From positions 1,798,001 through 1,862,000 of the forward strand of contig NC_015865.1 of NCBI RefSeq assembly GCF_000221185.1: DNA of 64,000 nucleotides. The letters are read 5' to 3'. A program made the translations under genes and the position numbers. The notes below the pieces were generated by a model. The model was not told where the DNA came from. It searched no databases and saw nothing but the letters and a program-made list of their open reading frames with translations. Source of the DNA: Thermococcus sp. 4557 (lineage in GTDB: Archaea > Methanobacteriota_B > Thermococci > Thermococcales > Thermococcaceae). Numbering within the stretch: the stretch's first letter is position 1; each line of letters opens with the position of its first letter. Below, piece by piece: positions 27,141 to 35,134 of the stretch.

Positions 27141-28676
27141 TCACCGTATCAGTATCAGCTTTCCAGGAAACGGCTCGTAAATGTAGCCGGTGGCTATAAA
27201 CTTTTCAATCAGATTGAGGGCGTCCCGTTCGTTAAAGCCGTTCTTCAGCATCTCACTCAGGAACTCCTCCCTGGTGACTTCTCCGAGGGGGCTTGTGGAG
27301 GCCAGGTCGTGGAAGATCTGGAGGGCCTTCTGGGCGCGGACATCGTAGGGGATGTAGCGCTCATATTCTTTCTCCAGCTTCATTATGACCTCGGGCCGCT
27401 TTCTAACGAGCTCGCCAAAAACCACGTTCCACTCGTTCAGTATCGTATCATCGATCTCCCTGACGTCTTTAACCGCCCTATCCGTTACCTTTCCGTAGAA
27501 CCGGGTGATGGCCCCAAAGAGCCTGCTGTCGAGATAGAACCTCATCCCCAGGTGAAGCACGCCGCTGGGGGTCGTCAGCTTCTCAAACGTTTCGCTGTAC
27601 TCTTTCCTGCCCCATCTCCTCCATTTCAGGTGCTCGTCCCGCAGTCTGCTCAGCTCCCCGTGGCCCATTGATAGATAGCGCTCCCTGTTGATGAAAATGG
27701 TCACGAGCAGGTTGGGAATAAGCTGGCGGAATTCCCTGTTCTCCTCGAAGTATGGCTTCTCCTCCCAGGGCATCATTACAAAGGGCGTTTCAGAAATCTT
27801 TGCCAGGGGATCGGTTGGATTTGCCTCGATATCCTGGGGCAGCAGGCCGATCGCCCTTTTGTTTACTATATGCCCTTCGCTCCATTTCGGCACTCCCGTC
27901 AGTCCTTTCCTCGAGGAGGGGATGTAGTATTTCATGTCCGTCCCGTTGGGGTTGTGGACACGGAAATCGATGTCCAGTACCGGGTCGATTATCTCAAGGG
28001 TAGTCTCTTTCCTCAGGCGGACCTCCCACGGCAGGCTCGACTGGAAGTATTTCAATGCCTTCCAGAGGGCCAGGAGCCCCATGTTTTCCCCGTACTTGTA
28101 AACGGTGTACTCGAAGCCCTCGCCCCATTGGAGGGCCTCGCTTCCCCAGATGATATACGGGACGCCGTAGAGTGAATAGATGAGGGCCTTCATCATATCC
28201 TTGCGGACGTAGATGGTCCTTTCGAACAGGTCAACCACCTCGCGCCTGCTCAGCGCGAACTCCCTGTAGTCCTTCCAGTACTCGGAATAGTCCCTTCCCT
28301 CGATTGAGGCGGCGTGGATCATCCTCAGGTTTCCCCACCGGTACGCGTCCGCGGTTCCATTCACTACAACATAGCTCCCGGGCCTGACGTCTCCACTAAC
28401 TACAGTGTTTTCAGTTGCTCGTATGACGAGGTATGTCCTGAACTCGTCGTCTCTCAGTCCCCTCAGCTCTGAAGGGGAGAGGGGGGACAGGAGGTAGTAC
28501 GCGGCGTCCCTCGGGGCGTTGGGGGGCTTTCTACCCAGCAGAAAACCGGCTATCTCGACGTCCTCACCGTTTTTAAGCCGCTGAACTTCCATCTGAAACT
28601 CCCGGAGCCTTCTGCCTGGGCTCAGCGGCTCTCTTGTCCTCTCCAGCCTAAGCAGTTCCAGTATCTCCCTCTCCAT
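27141..28676 (-). CDS. MCM helicase-related protein lacking Walker A (degenerate MCM)
   Basis: 511 residues. Residues 80-126 resemble the MCM OB-fold end: SGDVRPGSYVVVNGTA then MIHAASIE. Residues 147-171 (VVDLFERTIYVRKDMMKALI and SLYG) resemble the MCM linker before its ATPase core, and 256-282 (RKGLTGVPKW, SEGHIVNKRAIGLLP) resembles the region up to Walker B. The tail from about 440 fits the MCM C-terminal winged helix and ends YIYEPFPGKLILI. No GDPGxxKS Walker A or DEID Walker B is present, so it cannot be an active helicase. The role may be structural or regulatory in replication. The start has no leader (TATA at 28701-28708), and Rnp4 follows. Confidence 0.6.
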   Translation of the reverse strand: MEREILELLRLERTREPLSPGRRLREFQMEVQRLKNGEDVEIAGFLLGRKPPNAPRDAAYYLLSPLSPSELRGLRDDEFRTYLVIRATENTVVSGDVRPGSYVVVNGTADAYRWGNLRMIHAASIEGRDYSEYWKDYREFALSRREVVDLFERTIYVRKDMMKALIYSLYGVPYIIWGSEALQWGEGFEYTVYKYGENMGLLALWKALKYFQSSLPWEVRLRKETTLEIIDPVLDIDFRVHNPNGTDMKYYIPSSRKGLTGVPKWSEGHIVNKRAIGLLPQDIEANPTDPLAKISETPFVMMPWEEKPYFEENREFRQLIPNLLVTIFINRERYLSMGHGELSRLRDEHLKWRRWGRKEYSETFEKLTTPSGVLHLGMRFYLDSRLFGAITRFYGKVTDRAVKDVREIDDTILNEWNVVFGELVRKRPEVIMKLEKEYERYIPYDVRAQKALQIFHDLASTSPLGEVTREEFLSEMLKNGFNERDALNLIEKFIATGYIYEPFPGKLILIR

Positions 28677-28700
28677 CGAACGGTTCTATTGACCGTAAAG

Positions 28701-28708
28701 TTTATAAA
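28701..28708. promoter_or_regulatory. symmetric TATA box for 5S rRNA and the MCM-like gene
   Basis: TTTATAAA reads the same on both strands. Rightward it lies about 24 bases before the 5S rRNA start; leftward it lies about 25 bases before the ATG at 28676, giving a leaderless transcript. Confidence 0.6.
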
Positions 28709-28730
28709 CCCTCCGCGGCAGGTATGTATC

Positions 28731-29586
<856 letters not shown>

Positions 29587-29625
29587 GCTTTTAAGTTTCT
29601 CCTCGCTCTTTTCTCGGGTGGTGCT

Positions 29626-30270
29626 ATGGTCAAGCTCATAGCCTTCGATCTTGAGGGAACCCTGGTCAAATCCATTTCCAGCTGGGTTGAACTCCACAAG
29701 CGCTTTGGAACCTGGGAGAAGGGAAAGGAATACGCCGAGCTTTTCTTTGAGGGAAAAATAGACTACGTGAAGTGGGCCGAGCTCGACGCCTCTCTGTGGA
29801 AGGGCCACACCAGGGAAGAGATCATGGAATGGGCGAACTCGGTTGAGTACATGGATGGGGCCAGGGAGCTCATCGAGTTTCTTCGGGAGAACGACTTCAG
29901 GATAGCGATACTCAGCAGCGGTCTCATGTGCCTGGCTGGAAGGATTGCGAGGGAACTTGGGGTTGACTACGTCTTCGCCAACGAGCTGATATTCGACGAG
30001 AACGGCGTCGTCACGGGAAAGGTCAACCCCCTCGTTGACTTCAAGAGCAAGGGGACGATACTCAGGGAGCTGAAGGCGGAGATTGAACCCGAGCTGACGG
30101 TGGCGGTTGGAGACGGCTTCAACGACCTGAGCATGTTTAAAGAGGCCGACGTCAGCATAGCGATAAACCCGCACGAGGGTGTCGAGGGCGACCACAACGT
30201 TGAGAGCCTCCACGAGGTCATGGAGATAATAGCGGGACTGGTGGGGGAAGGGGCTGAACGGGGTCGGTGA
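29626..30270 (+). CDS. HAD-superfamily phosphatase, phosphoserine phosphatase-like
   Basis: 214 residues. Motif I is DLEGTLV at 8-14: the nucleophile Asp8 is present but the second acid is Glu10 instead of Asp. Motif II ILSSGL, motif III Lys (FKSKGT) and motif IV GDGFNDLSMF follow the PSP pattern. PSP-like members of Thermococcales often show this DLEGT form. It probably hydrolyses a small phosphate ester, with phosphoserine possible. Confidence 0.78.
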   Translation: MVKLIAFDLEGTLVKSISSWVELHKRFGTWEKGKEYAELFFEGKIDYVKWAELDASLWKGHTREEIMEWANSVEYMDGARELIEFLRENDFRIAILSSGLMCLAGRIARELGVDYVFANELIFDENGVVTGKVNPLVDFKSKGTILRELKAEIEPELTVAVGDGFNDLSMFKEADVSIAINPHEGVEGDHNVESLHEVMEIIAGLVGEGAERGR

Positions 30271-30332
30271 AGGGCGTGTTCATCACGCCCGCCCGTGGGG
30301 GCGGTCTCAGCAAAGCAAAAGCTCCTCATTCC

Positions 30333-30397
30333 CCTGTCGGCCCGGCCGGAATCCCCGCCTCACTCCTCCGCGGGGTGGGCGGACGCCGGGCCGGCGG
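30333..30397 (-). ncRNA. H/ACA box guide RNA candidate
   Basis: On the minus strand a single GC-rich hairpin ends in an ACA box (complement of 30335-30337). Its lower stem is nine perfect pairs (30385-30393 with 30338-30346), an internal loop of 9 and 6 bases follows, then a 6-bp upper stem (30370-30375 with 30353-30358) capped by an 11-base purine-rich loop (GGAGGAGTGAG) that could form the K-loop. The upper stem is 15 bases from the ACA, the rule for archaeal H/ACA guides. A TTTTAAG promoter-like run at 30417-30424 suits a start near 30395. The target uridine is not identified. Confidence 0.6.
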
Positions 30398-30436
30398 TGG
30401 CTTCTCCGCGCGGGAGCTTAAAAGTCTAACCCCGAT

Positions 30437-31645
30437 TCACAGCCCTGCAACCTTGAGCTGTATCCACCAGAAGATATCGCCCCAGAAGTAGCTTATCAGG
30501 AAGCCCAGGAAGAGCGCCGGGGCAAAGGGCATTGACTTTTTCCTTAGGAATGAGTTTTCAAGCCTTCCCTCCTCCACGAGGCGTTTAAGCTCTTCTATCT
30601 GCTCTTTCCTGAGACCCTCCGCGGAGGATGATGCAATAACCCTCCCGTAGTCGGGCCGGAGAAGGGATGGGTCCGCGGAGGTGACGGCGTTCTTGATGCG
30701 TGTGAAGAGGTCGTCTCTGTCCCTGCCAATTTTTCCGTCCCTCTCGAATACTGTTTCCCCAAGTATATCCCACTCTTCAAGCGCTTCGACGGGCACTTCT
30801 TCCATCAGGACGCTCCTTCTCATAAACTTCACAAGGGAGAAAAACACCTTGAACAGGTACAGCACGGCGAGGAGCTTTAGGAAAGCCCTTGCCATCGGCA
30901 GCGGGTCGATGTACAGGAGATACATCAGAACGGTTATTCCAATGACATCCCCGACTTTTCTGAACTTGCCCAGGACGTATATCACCGCCACTGTGAGGAT
31001 CCACGACCAGATTCCGGCTATGACCACTCCCGTCGTTTCGTAGATCATCAGCCGGAGGCCCAGGGCGGCCATTATCCAGAGGGCAACCTCAGCGGTCAGC
31101 CGTGCCCTGTCCGTGAATATCTTTCTTAGCTCCTCGAACTGCTTTCTGGCGATGATCACGCCGAAGGAGTAGATGAATATGAACGGGAAGATCGCTATGA
31201 TGCTGTTAAGCAGCACGGTCAGTGGATAGAGCGGGTAGCCTATGGCATAGGGAGGCACCATTGACGCGGTCGAGGGCGGGTAAGGGAGCAGTGCGGAGAA
31301 TCCGGCCAGTATCACGGCGTCGCCGCTGGCCCAGGCGCCGATGTAATAGAGCAGCAGGCCCAGAATAAGGCCCAGAATAAGCCCCAGAATCCCGGAAACG
31401 GCGAGGATAGTGTTGTGCTGGGTGTGGAGTCCCTGGTAGAGGTAGTAAAGTATGCCGACCTCGACGGCGGGGATTGGTATCCTGTCGAGGAGCCCCTCGC
31501 TTTCCTCACTCTCCCATCCGAGAAGCTTTCCGATGAGTGCAAGGGTTGGAAAAATGTGTATATCATCTATGAATCCCGTTTTCATATCGGTATACGAAGT
31601 AACGACTCCCATAACCAGTCCCAGAAGAAGGGGAACGTATTCCAT
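30437..31645 (-). CDS. archaeal prepilin peptidase (A24 family, EppA/FlaK-like)
   Basis: 402 residues with several membrane segments. Catalytic aspartates fit the A24 family: Asp20 in SYTDMKTG and Asp109 in GAWASGDA. The long hydrophilic insert (about 285-370) and a C-terminal membrane helix are extra to the core. It cleaves class III signal peptides of pilins. The 55-residue pilin-like gene lies 9 bases upstream on the same strand, so it likely processes that substrate class; assigning EppA rather than FlaK type is inference. Confidence 0.82.
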   Translation of the reverse strand: MEYVPLLLGLVMGVVTSYTDMKTGFIDDIHIFPTLALIGKLLGWESEESEGLLDRIPIPAVEVGILYYLYQGLHTQHNTILAVSGILGLILGLILGLLLYYIGAWASGDAVILAGFSALLPYPPSTASMVPPYAIGYPLYPLTVLLNSIIAIFPFIFIYSFGVIIARKQFEELRKIFTDRARLTAEVALWIMAALGLRLMIYETTGVVIAGIWSWILTVAVIYVLGKFRKVGDVIGITVLMYLLYIDPLPMARAFLKLLAVLYLFKVFFSLVKFMRRSVLMEEVPVEALEEWDILGETVFERDGKIGRDRDDLFTRIKNAVTSADPSLLRPDYGRVIASSSAEGLRKEQIEELKRLVEEGRLENSFLRKKSMPFAPALFLGFLISYFWGDIFWWIQLKVAGL

Positions 31646-31654
31646 GATTTCACC

Positions 31655-31822
31655 TCAGAGGTCTTCAAGTATCTCCTGTCTCACCTGGGTCACGTAGTTG
31701 GAGATGGCCTCGTTCATGTTCTTGACACCGTTGAGCACCACTCTGGCAGCGATGAGCACGAGCACTAGCACTGCCGCCAGCATGAAAAGGTACTCAATGG
31801 CCCCCTGGGCGCTTCTTCTCAT
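31655..31822 (-). CDS. small class III signal peptide (pilin-like) protein
   Basis: 55 residues, found by translating the complement from ATG at 31822-31820 and ending in TGA. The N terminus MRRSAQGAIEYLFML has the QGAIEY type III signal (DUF361-like QxxxExxL) followed by a hydrophobic helix (AAVLVLVLIAARVVL) and a short polar tail. It should be cut after the basic stretch and built into a pilus or similar filament. It is co-oriented with the peptidase gene 9 bases downstream. The size is at the small end for such pilins. Confidence 0.8.
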   Translation of the reverse strand: MRRSAQGAIEYLFMLAAVLVLVLIAARVVLNGVKNMNEAISNYVTQVRQEILEDL

Positions 31823-31906
31823 CTCTCACACCTGACTTTAATTCGGTGCTAAAGGATTTAAAAGTTTCCATCAGCCTTTTAAGCGGGGAGTGGAATCTGG
31901 GTCGTG

Positions 31907-32257
31907 ATGAGGATGAGAGTGTACAGGTTGAGGGTTCGCGAGGAATACTTGGACTACATAAAGTCCGGCGAGAAGAGGATAGAGGTCAGGGTTGCCTACC
32001 CTCAGTTCAGGGGAATGAAGCCCGGCGACAAGATAATCTTCAACGATCAGGTTCCCGCAGTGGTTACGGGCGTGAAGGAGTACGAGACGTTCCGCCAGGT
32101 TCTGAGGGAAGAGCCAATAAAGAAAATCTTCCCTGATGAGCCGAGCTTTGAGAGGGCCGTGAAGAGGTTCCACGGCATGTACCCGAAGTGGAAGGAGAAC
32201 CGCTACGGCGTCATCGCCATAAGGTTCAAGCTCGTGGGTGAGAAAAGCGGGCGGTGA
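31907..32257 (+). CDS. ASCH-domain protein, small
   Basis: 116 residues from ATG 31907; ATG 31913, just after GTGATGAGG, is equally possible. The ASCH pattern is clear: [43 protein letters not shown] and GVIAIRF. ASCH domains are PUA-like RNA-binding folds; a few are RNases or nucleoside hydrolases. The next gene is another ASCH protein that begins before this one stops, so the pair is an operon. Confidence 0.8.
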   Translation: MRMRVYRLRVREEYLDYIKSGEKRIEVRVAYPQFRGMKPGDKIIFNDQVPAVVTGVKEYETFRQVLREEPIKKIFPDEPSFERAVKRFHGMYPKWKENRYGVIAIRFKLVGEKSGR

Positions 32258-32262
32258 TCCCG

Positions 32263-32832
32263 GTGCGCCACCTGGAGTTCGACGGACGCTACGCCGATGC
32301 GATACTGGGCGGAAGGAAGAGGGCAACGGTAAGGCTCGGCAGGAGGCCGAATCTGGAGCCCGGAGATGAAGTCCTTCTGCACTCGGGAGGCTACGCGATA
32401 GGGAAGGCGGTTATCGAGAGGGTCGAGAGCAAAACGGTTGGTGAGCTCACCGACGAGGACGCTTTTCTGGACGGATTTTCGAGCAGGGAGGAGCTGATAA
32501 GGGCCCTCAAAAGCCACTACAAGTACGTTAACGACGACTCCACCGCCCACGTTATAGTCTTCCGTCTCGTGGAGCGCTTTGAGAAGCCGGTCATGAGCTC
32601 GGACTACGCCTACGAGGGTAACCTACCCCTCGAGATAGCCGAGAAGGCCCTTAAACATCTTGACCTCTCCGACGAGGACAGAAAGCTCCTTGAACTCTTC
32701 CTCCAGGCGGGAAGTCTGAGAAAGGCCGCCCACAGGCTCGGCGGCATGAACAAGAGGTACCTGATTAGGGACGCCCTCAGGAGGGCCTATAGTGAGCTGA
32801 AAAAGAGGGGCATCATGGGGCCGAAGGTTTGA
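32263..32832 (+). CDS. ASCH-domain protein with C-terminal helix-turn-helix-like tail
   Basis: 189 residues from GTG 32263, which sits 5 bases after GGCGGTGA; GTG 32254 is possible. An ASCH fold spans about 1-100 (GRKRATVRLGRRPNLEPGDEV). A helical segment then includes LFLQAGSLRKAAHRLGGMNKR, which looks like a helix-turn-helix. RNA or DNA binding is likely; the target is unknown. It overlaps the convergent Lrp-type gene by 20 bases. Confidence 0.75.
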   Translation: MRHLEFDGRYADAILGGRKRATVRLGRRPNLEPGDEVLLHSGGYAIGKAVIERVESKTVGELTDEDAFLDGFSSREELIRALKSHYKYVNDDSTAHVIVFRLVERFEKPVMSSDYAYEGNLPLEIAEKALKHLDLSDEDRKLLELFLQAGSLRKAAHRLGGMNKRYLIRDALRRAYSELKKRGIMGPKV

Positions 32833-33079
32833 GCCCCTCGACTACGCTTGTTTCCTCTCCGTTTTTAACGGCCGAGATTATGGCCGGCATGAGCTTGAAG
32901 GTTCCGCCGTGGATTACACTCTTGAGGTCTCTCATGAACTCCTCCATCTCGAATTCGTCCCGAAACTCCAGCTTGGCTATGAAGTCGTACTCCCCGTAGA
33001 GCCAGTATCCTTCGACGGGGAGCTTTTCCAGAACCTCGTCCCGGACGCCCCAGACGAGGAGTATCGCCTCGATTTCCAT
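32813..33079 (-). CDS. stand-alone Lrp/AsnC ligand-binding (RAM) domain protein
   Basis: 88 residues from ATG 33079 with the ferredoxin-like alpha/beta pattern of the Lrp effector domain (EAILLVWGVRDEVLEKL, GEYDFIAKLEFRDEFEMEEF). No DNA-binding domain is attached, which is common for archaeal RAM proteins that sense amino acids or partner with full Lrp proteins. ATTTTATCC-type TATA lies upstream (about 33100). Confidence 0.78.
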   Translation of the reverse strand: MEIEAILLVWGVRDEVLEKLPVEGYWLYGEYDFIAKLEFRDEFEMEEFMRDLKSVIHGGTFKLMPAIISAVKNGEETSVVEGLKPSAP

Positions 33080-33228
33080 CACCTCTGCTTCGTCCCCGGG
33101 AGCGGATAAAAGTCTTTCTAACGTTTTTCCGTCATAGGTGCAACTTTCTGAAAGATTTTAGGGCCCAACTTGTCGTTCTGCCGGGCAAGGGTTTTAACGT
33201 CCGCACCCAACTCCCTCAGGTGGTCCTG

Positions 33229-33936
33229 ATGAAAGCCGTCTTCTTCGATTTCGTGGGCACGCTCATAACGAAGGAGGGGGAAAACGTTACCCATCAGAAC
33301 ATCGTGAGGGAGGTCCTCAGAAAGGCCGGGAGGGAAGACCTCGACTACGTGAAGCTCTGGGAGGAGTACGAGGCCGAAAGCTCCGCGATGTTCAAGGAAC
33401 TAACCGGCAAGCCCTACGTCAAAATCCGGGACGTCGACACCGAGGCCATGCGGAAGGTGGCCGAGCGCTACGGCTTTCCGGTTCCCGATGACTTCTGGGA
33501 GATAAGCATAGCCATGCACGAGCGCTACGGTCAGCTCTTTCCGGATGTCGTTAAGACGATTAAGGCCCTCAAAGACCTCGGCCTCCACGTCGGAATCGTA
33601 ACCGACTCGGACAACGACTACATCGAGGCCCATCTCAAGGCCCTCGGAATCTACGACCTGTTTGACTCCATAACGACCAGCGAGGATGCCGGTTTCTACA
33701 AGCCCCACGAGATGCCCTTTAGGCTCGCCCTCGAAAGGGCGGGCGTTGAAGCGAGCGAAGCCCTCTACGTCGGCGATAACCCTGCCAAAGACTGCGTTGG
33801 GGCCAAGAAGGCCGGCATGATGAGCGTCCTCCTCGACCCGAATGGCGCGAAGAGGGAACTGTGGGGCAACTGCGACTTCGCGGTCTCAAAGCTGGGCGAG
33901 GTCGTTGAAATAGTGAGGGGCTTGATGGAAAAATAA
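33229..33936 (+). CDS. HAD-superfamily hydrolase
   Basis: 235 residues from ATG 33229, 5 bases after AGGTGG. Motif I DFVGTL, motif II VTDSDND, motif III KPHEMPF and motif IV GDNPAKDCVGAKKAGM follow the haloacid dehalogenase/phosphatase (PGP-like) type. The acid pair of motif I is D-x-V instead of D-x-D, so phosphatase activity should be tested. Substrate unknown. Confidence 0.85.
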   Translation: MKAVFFDFVGTLITKEGENVTHQNIVREVLRKAGREDLDYVKLWEEYEAESSAMFKELTGKPYVKIRDVDTEAMRKVAERYGFPVPDDFWEISIAMHERYGQLFPDVVKTIKALKDLGLHVGIVTDSDNDYIEAHLKALGIYDLFDSITTSEDAGFYKPHEMPFRLALERAGVEASEALYVGDNPAKDCVGAKKAGMMSVLLDPNGAKRELWGNCDFAVSKLGEVVEIVRGLMEK

Positions 33937-33947
33937 AGAAGGATGTC

Positions 33948-34013
33948 AGGGTCAGCAACGGCAGGGCTCTTCATCGCCTTGGCGGCTCGCCTAGCGAAAT
34001 TCTCGTCATCCCC
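33948..34013 (-). ncRNA. C/D box guide RNA, likely targeting 23S rRNA helix 69-71 region
   Basis: On the minus strand the four boxes are in order: C ATGACGA (complement of 34003-34009), D' GCGA (33987-33990), C' ATGAAGA (33968-33974) and D CTGA (33952-33955). Both guides and the D'-C' spacer are 12 bases, the normal archaeal spacing. The D' guide complements TAGCGAAATTC, a nearly universal 23S rRNA sequence near E. coli 1930-1940; by the N+5 rule the methylated base is the C of UAGC. The D guide complements CAACGGCAGGGC, which I cannot place. C and C' each differ from consensus by one base. Confidence 0.85.
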
Positions 34014-34021
34014 CTTCTTTT

Positions 34022-34588
34022 TCACTCCTTGAGTCTCTGATGGGCCGCGTAAAGCCTCTGGAGAACGGTTATCCACGCCAGAACCGCAACCGCGTAGACT
34101 CCGTACTCAACGTAGCCGAAGAGCGCGGTGATGATTATTATCAGCAGCCGCTCCGCCCTCTCGGCTATGCCAACGGCCAGCCTTCCGGAGCCTGCCAGTT
34201 CGGCCCTGCACCGCTCGTAGCTCACCAGGTAGCTCCCCATGAAAGCTATGAACGCAACGCGCCAGTCCACGAGGTTTCCGAGGGCTATTCCGAAGAGAAC
34301 CGCCCCGTCGCTTATCCTGTCGAAGGTGGAGTCGAGGAAGGCGCCAAAGCGGCTCGTCTTTCCGGTTAATCTGGCGAGCGTTCCGTCGAGGGCATCTATA
34401 AGCGAGCCGAGGAGCAGAACGAGGGCTGCTATGGCCTGCTCGCCGCGGTAGAAGAAGTACGCGCCGGCGAGGCTTATCAGCAGGCCGAGGACGGTTATCG
34501 TGTTCGGCGTAACGCCGGCCCTCGCGAGGGGCCGGACGATGGCTTCAAGGTAACCCCTGACGTTTTCGCGGTAGTTGTTGAGCACCAT
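34022..34588 (-). CDS. CDP-alcohol phosphatidyltransferase, archaetidylinositol phosphate synthase-like
   Basis: 188 residues from ATG 34588, after GAGGGTTGCGG. The CDP-alcohol motif DALDGTLAR (65-73) with Gly82, Asp86 and Asp90 (GAFLDSTFDR) is complete. Several membrane segments follow. Archaeal members make archaetidylinositol phosphate from CDP-archaeol and inositol phosphate or other archaetidyl alcohols. It lies 9 bases after trm56, suggesting a shared transcript. Confidence 0.85.
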   Translation of the reverse strand: MVLNNYRENVRGYLEAIVRPLARAGVTPNTITVLGLLISLAGAYFFYRGEQAIAALVLLLGSLIDALDGTLARLTGKTSRFGAFLDSTFDRISDGAVLFGIALGNLVDWRVAFIAFMGSYLVSYERCRAELAGSGRLAVGIAERAERLLIIIITALFGYVEYGVYAVAVLAWITVLQRLYAAHQRLKE

Positions 34589-34597
34589 CCGCAACCC

Positions 34598-35134
34598 TCA
34601 CTCAAGCTCGATTATCTTTTTGCCCCTCTCCTGCGGGATTATCCTGAGCTTTGCGTTCTGGAACTCCTTCCTCAGGCCCTGTCCTTCAAGGAGTCTGTCC
34701 AGGAAGACCGCCAAAGCGGCAACCTCACTGTGCGGCTGGTTCCCAACGCCGACGTTGTAGTCTGCCATCTCGTAGACCTCCCTGGGCACCTTCTCGGCGC
34801 CGACGACGACGAGCACATCCCTGCCTTCCTTCAGCTCTCCCTGGATTTGGGGCATCGCGTCGTCGATGTGGATTCCGTACATCGTGAGGTGGACTATCAC
34901 CCCACTATTCTCCTTCCATTCCCTCAGGATTCTCTTCCAGCTGGGGTCGAATGCTATCTCGAAGGGCCCTCCCCAGCGCCTCACGACGTCCTCGACGCTG
35001 TCCCTCACGTGCTCGTCCACTTCGGCCGCGATGATGATTCTATCCGCCCCGAAGGCCCTCGCCGTTAGGGCCACGTGGGTCGTTATCCTCTTATCCCTCT
35101 CTGGTCTGTGTCCAAGGCGAAGGACGGTTATCAT
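34598..35134 (-). CDS. trm56: tRNA (cytidine-56 2'-O)-methyltransferase
   Basis: 178 residues of the SPOUT family, typical length. Archaeal Trm56 hallmarks are [18 protein letters not shown] at 4-21, [15 protein letters not shown] and [19 protein letters not shown]. It methylates the 2'-O of C56 in tRNA using SAM, independent of a guide RNA. It overlaps the preceding lipoprotein gene by 4 bases. Confidence 0.92.
   Translation of the reverse strand: MITVLRLGHRPERDKRITTHVALTARAFGADRIIIAAEVDEHVRDSVEDVVRRWGGPFEIAFDPSWKRILREWKENSGVIVHLTMYGIHIDDAMPQIQGELKEGRDVLVVVGAEKVPREVYEMADYNVGVGNQPHSEVAALAVFLDRLLEGQGLRKEFQNAKLRIIPQERGKKIIELE

Noticed and set aside
30271-30332. hairpin after the HAD phosphatase gene
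   Set aside because: GGGCGTG...CACGCCC looks like a simple terminator-like stem and no box motif was found there on the plus strand.
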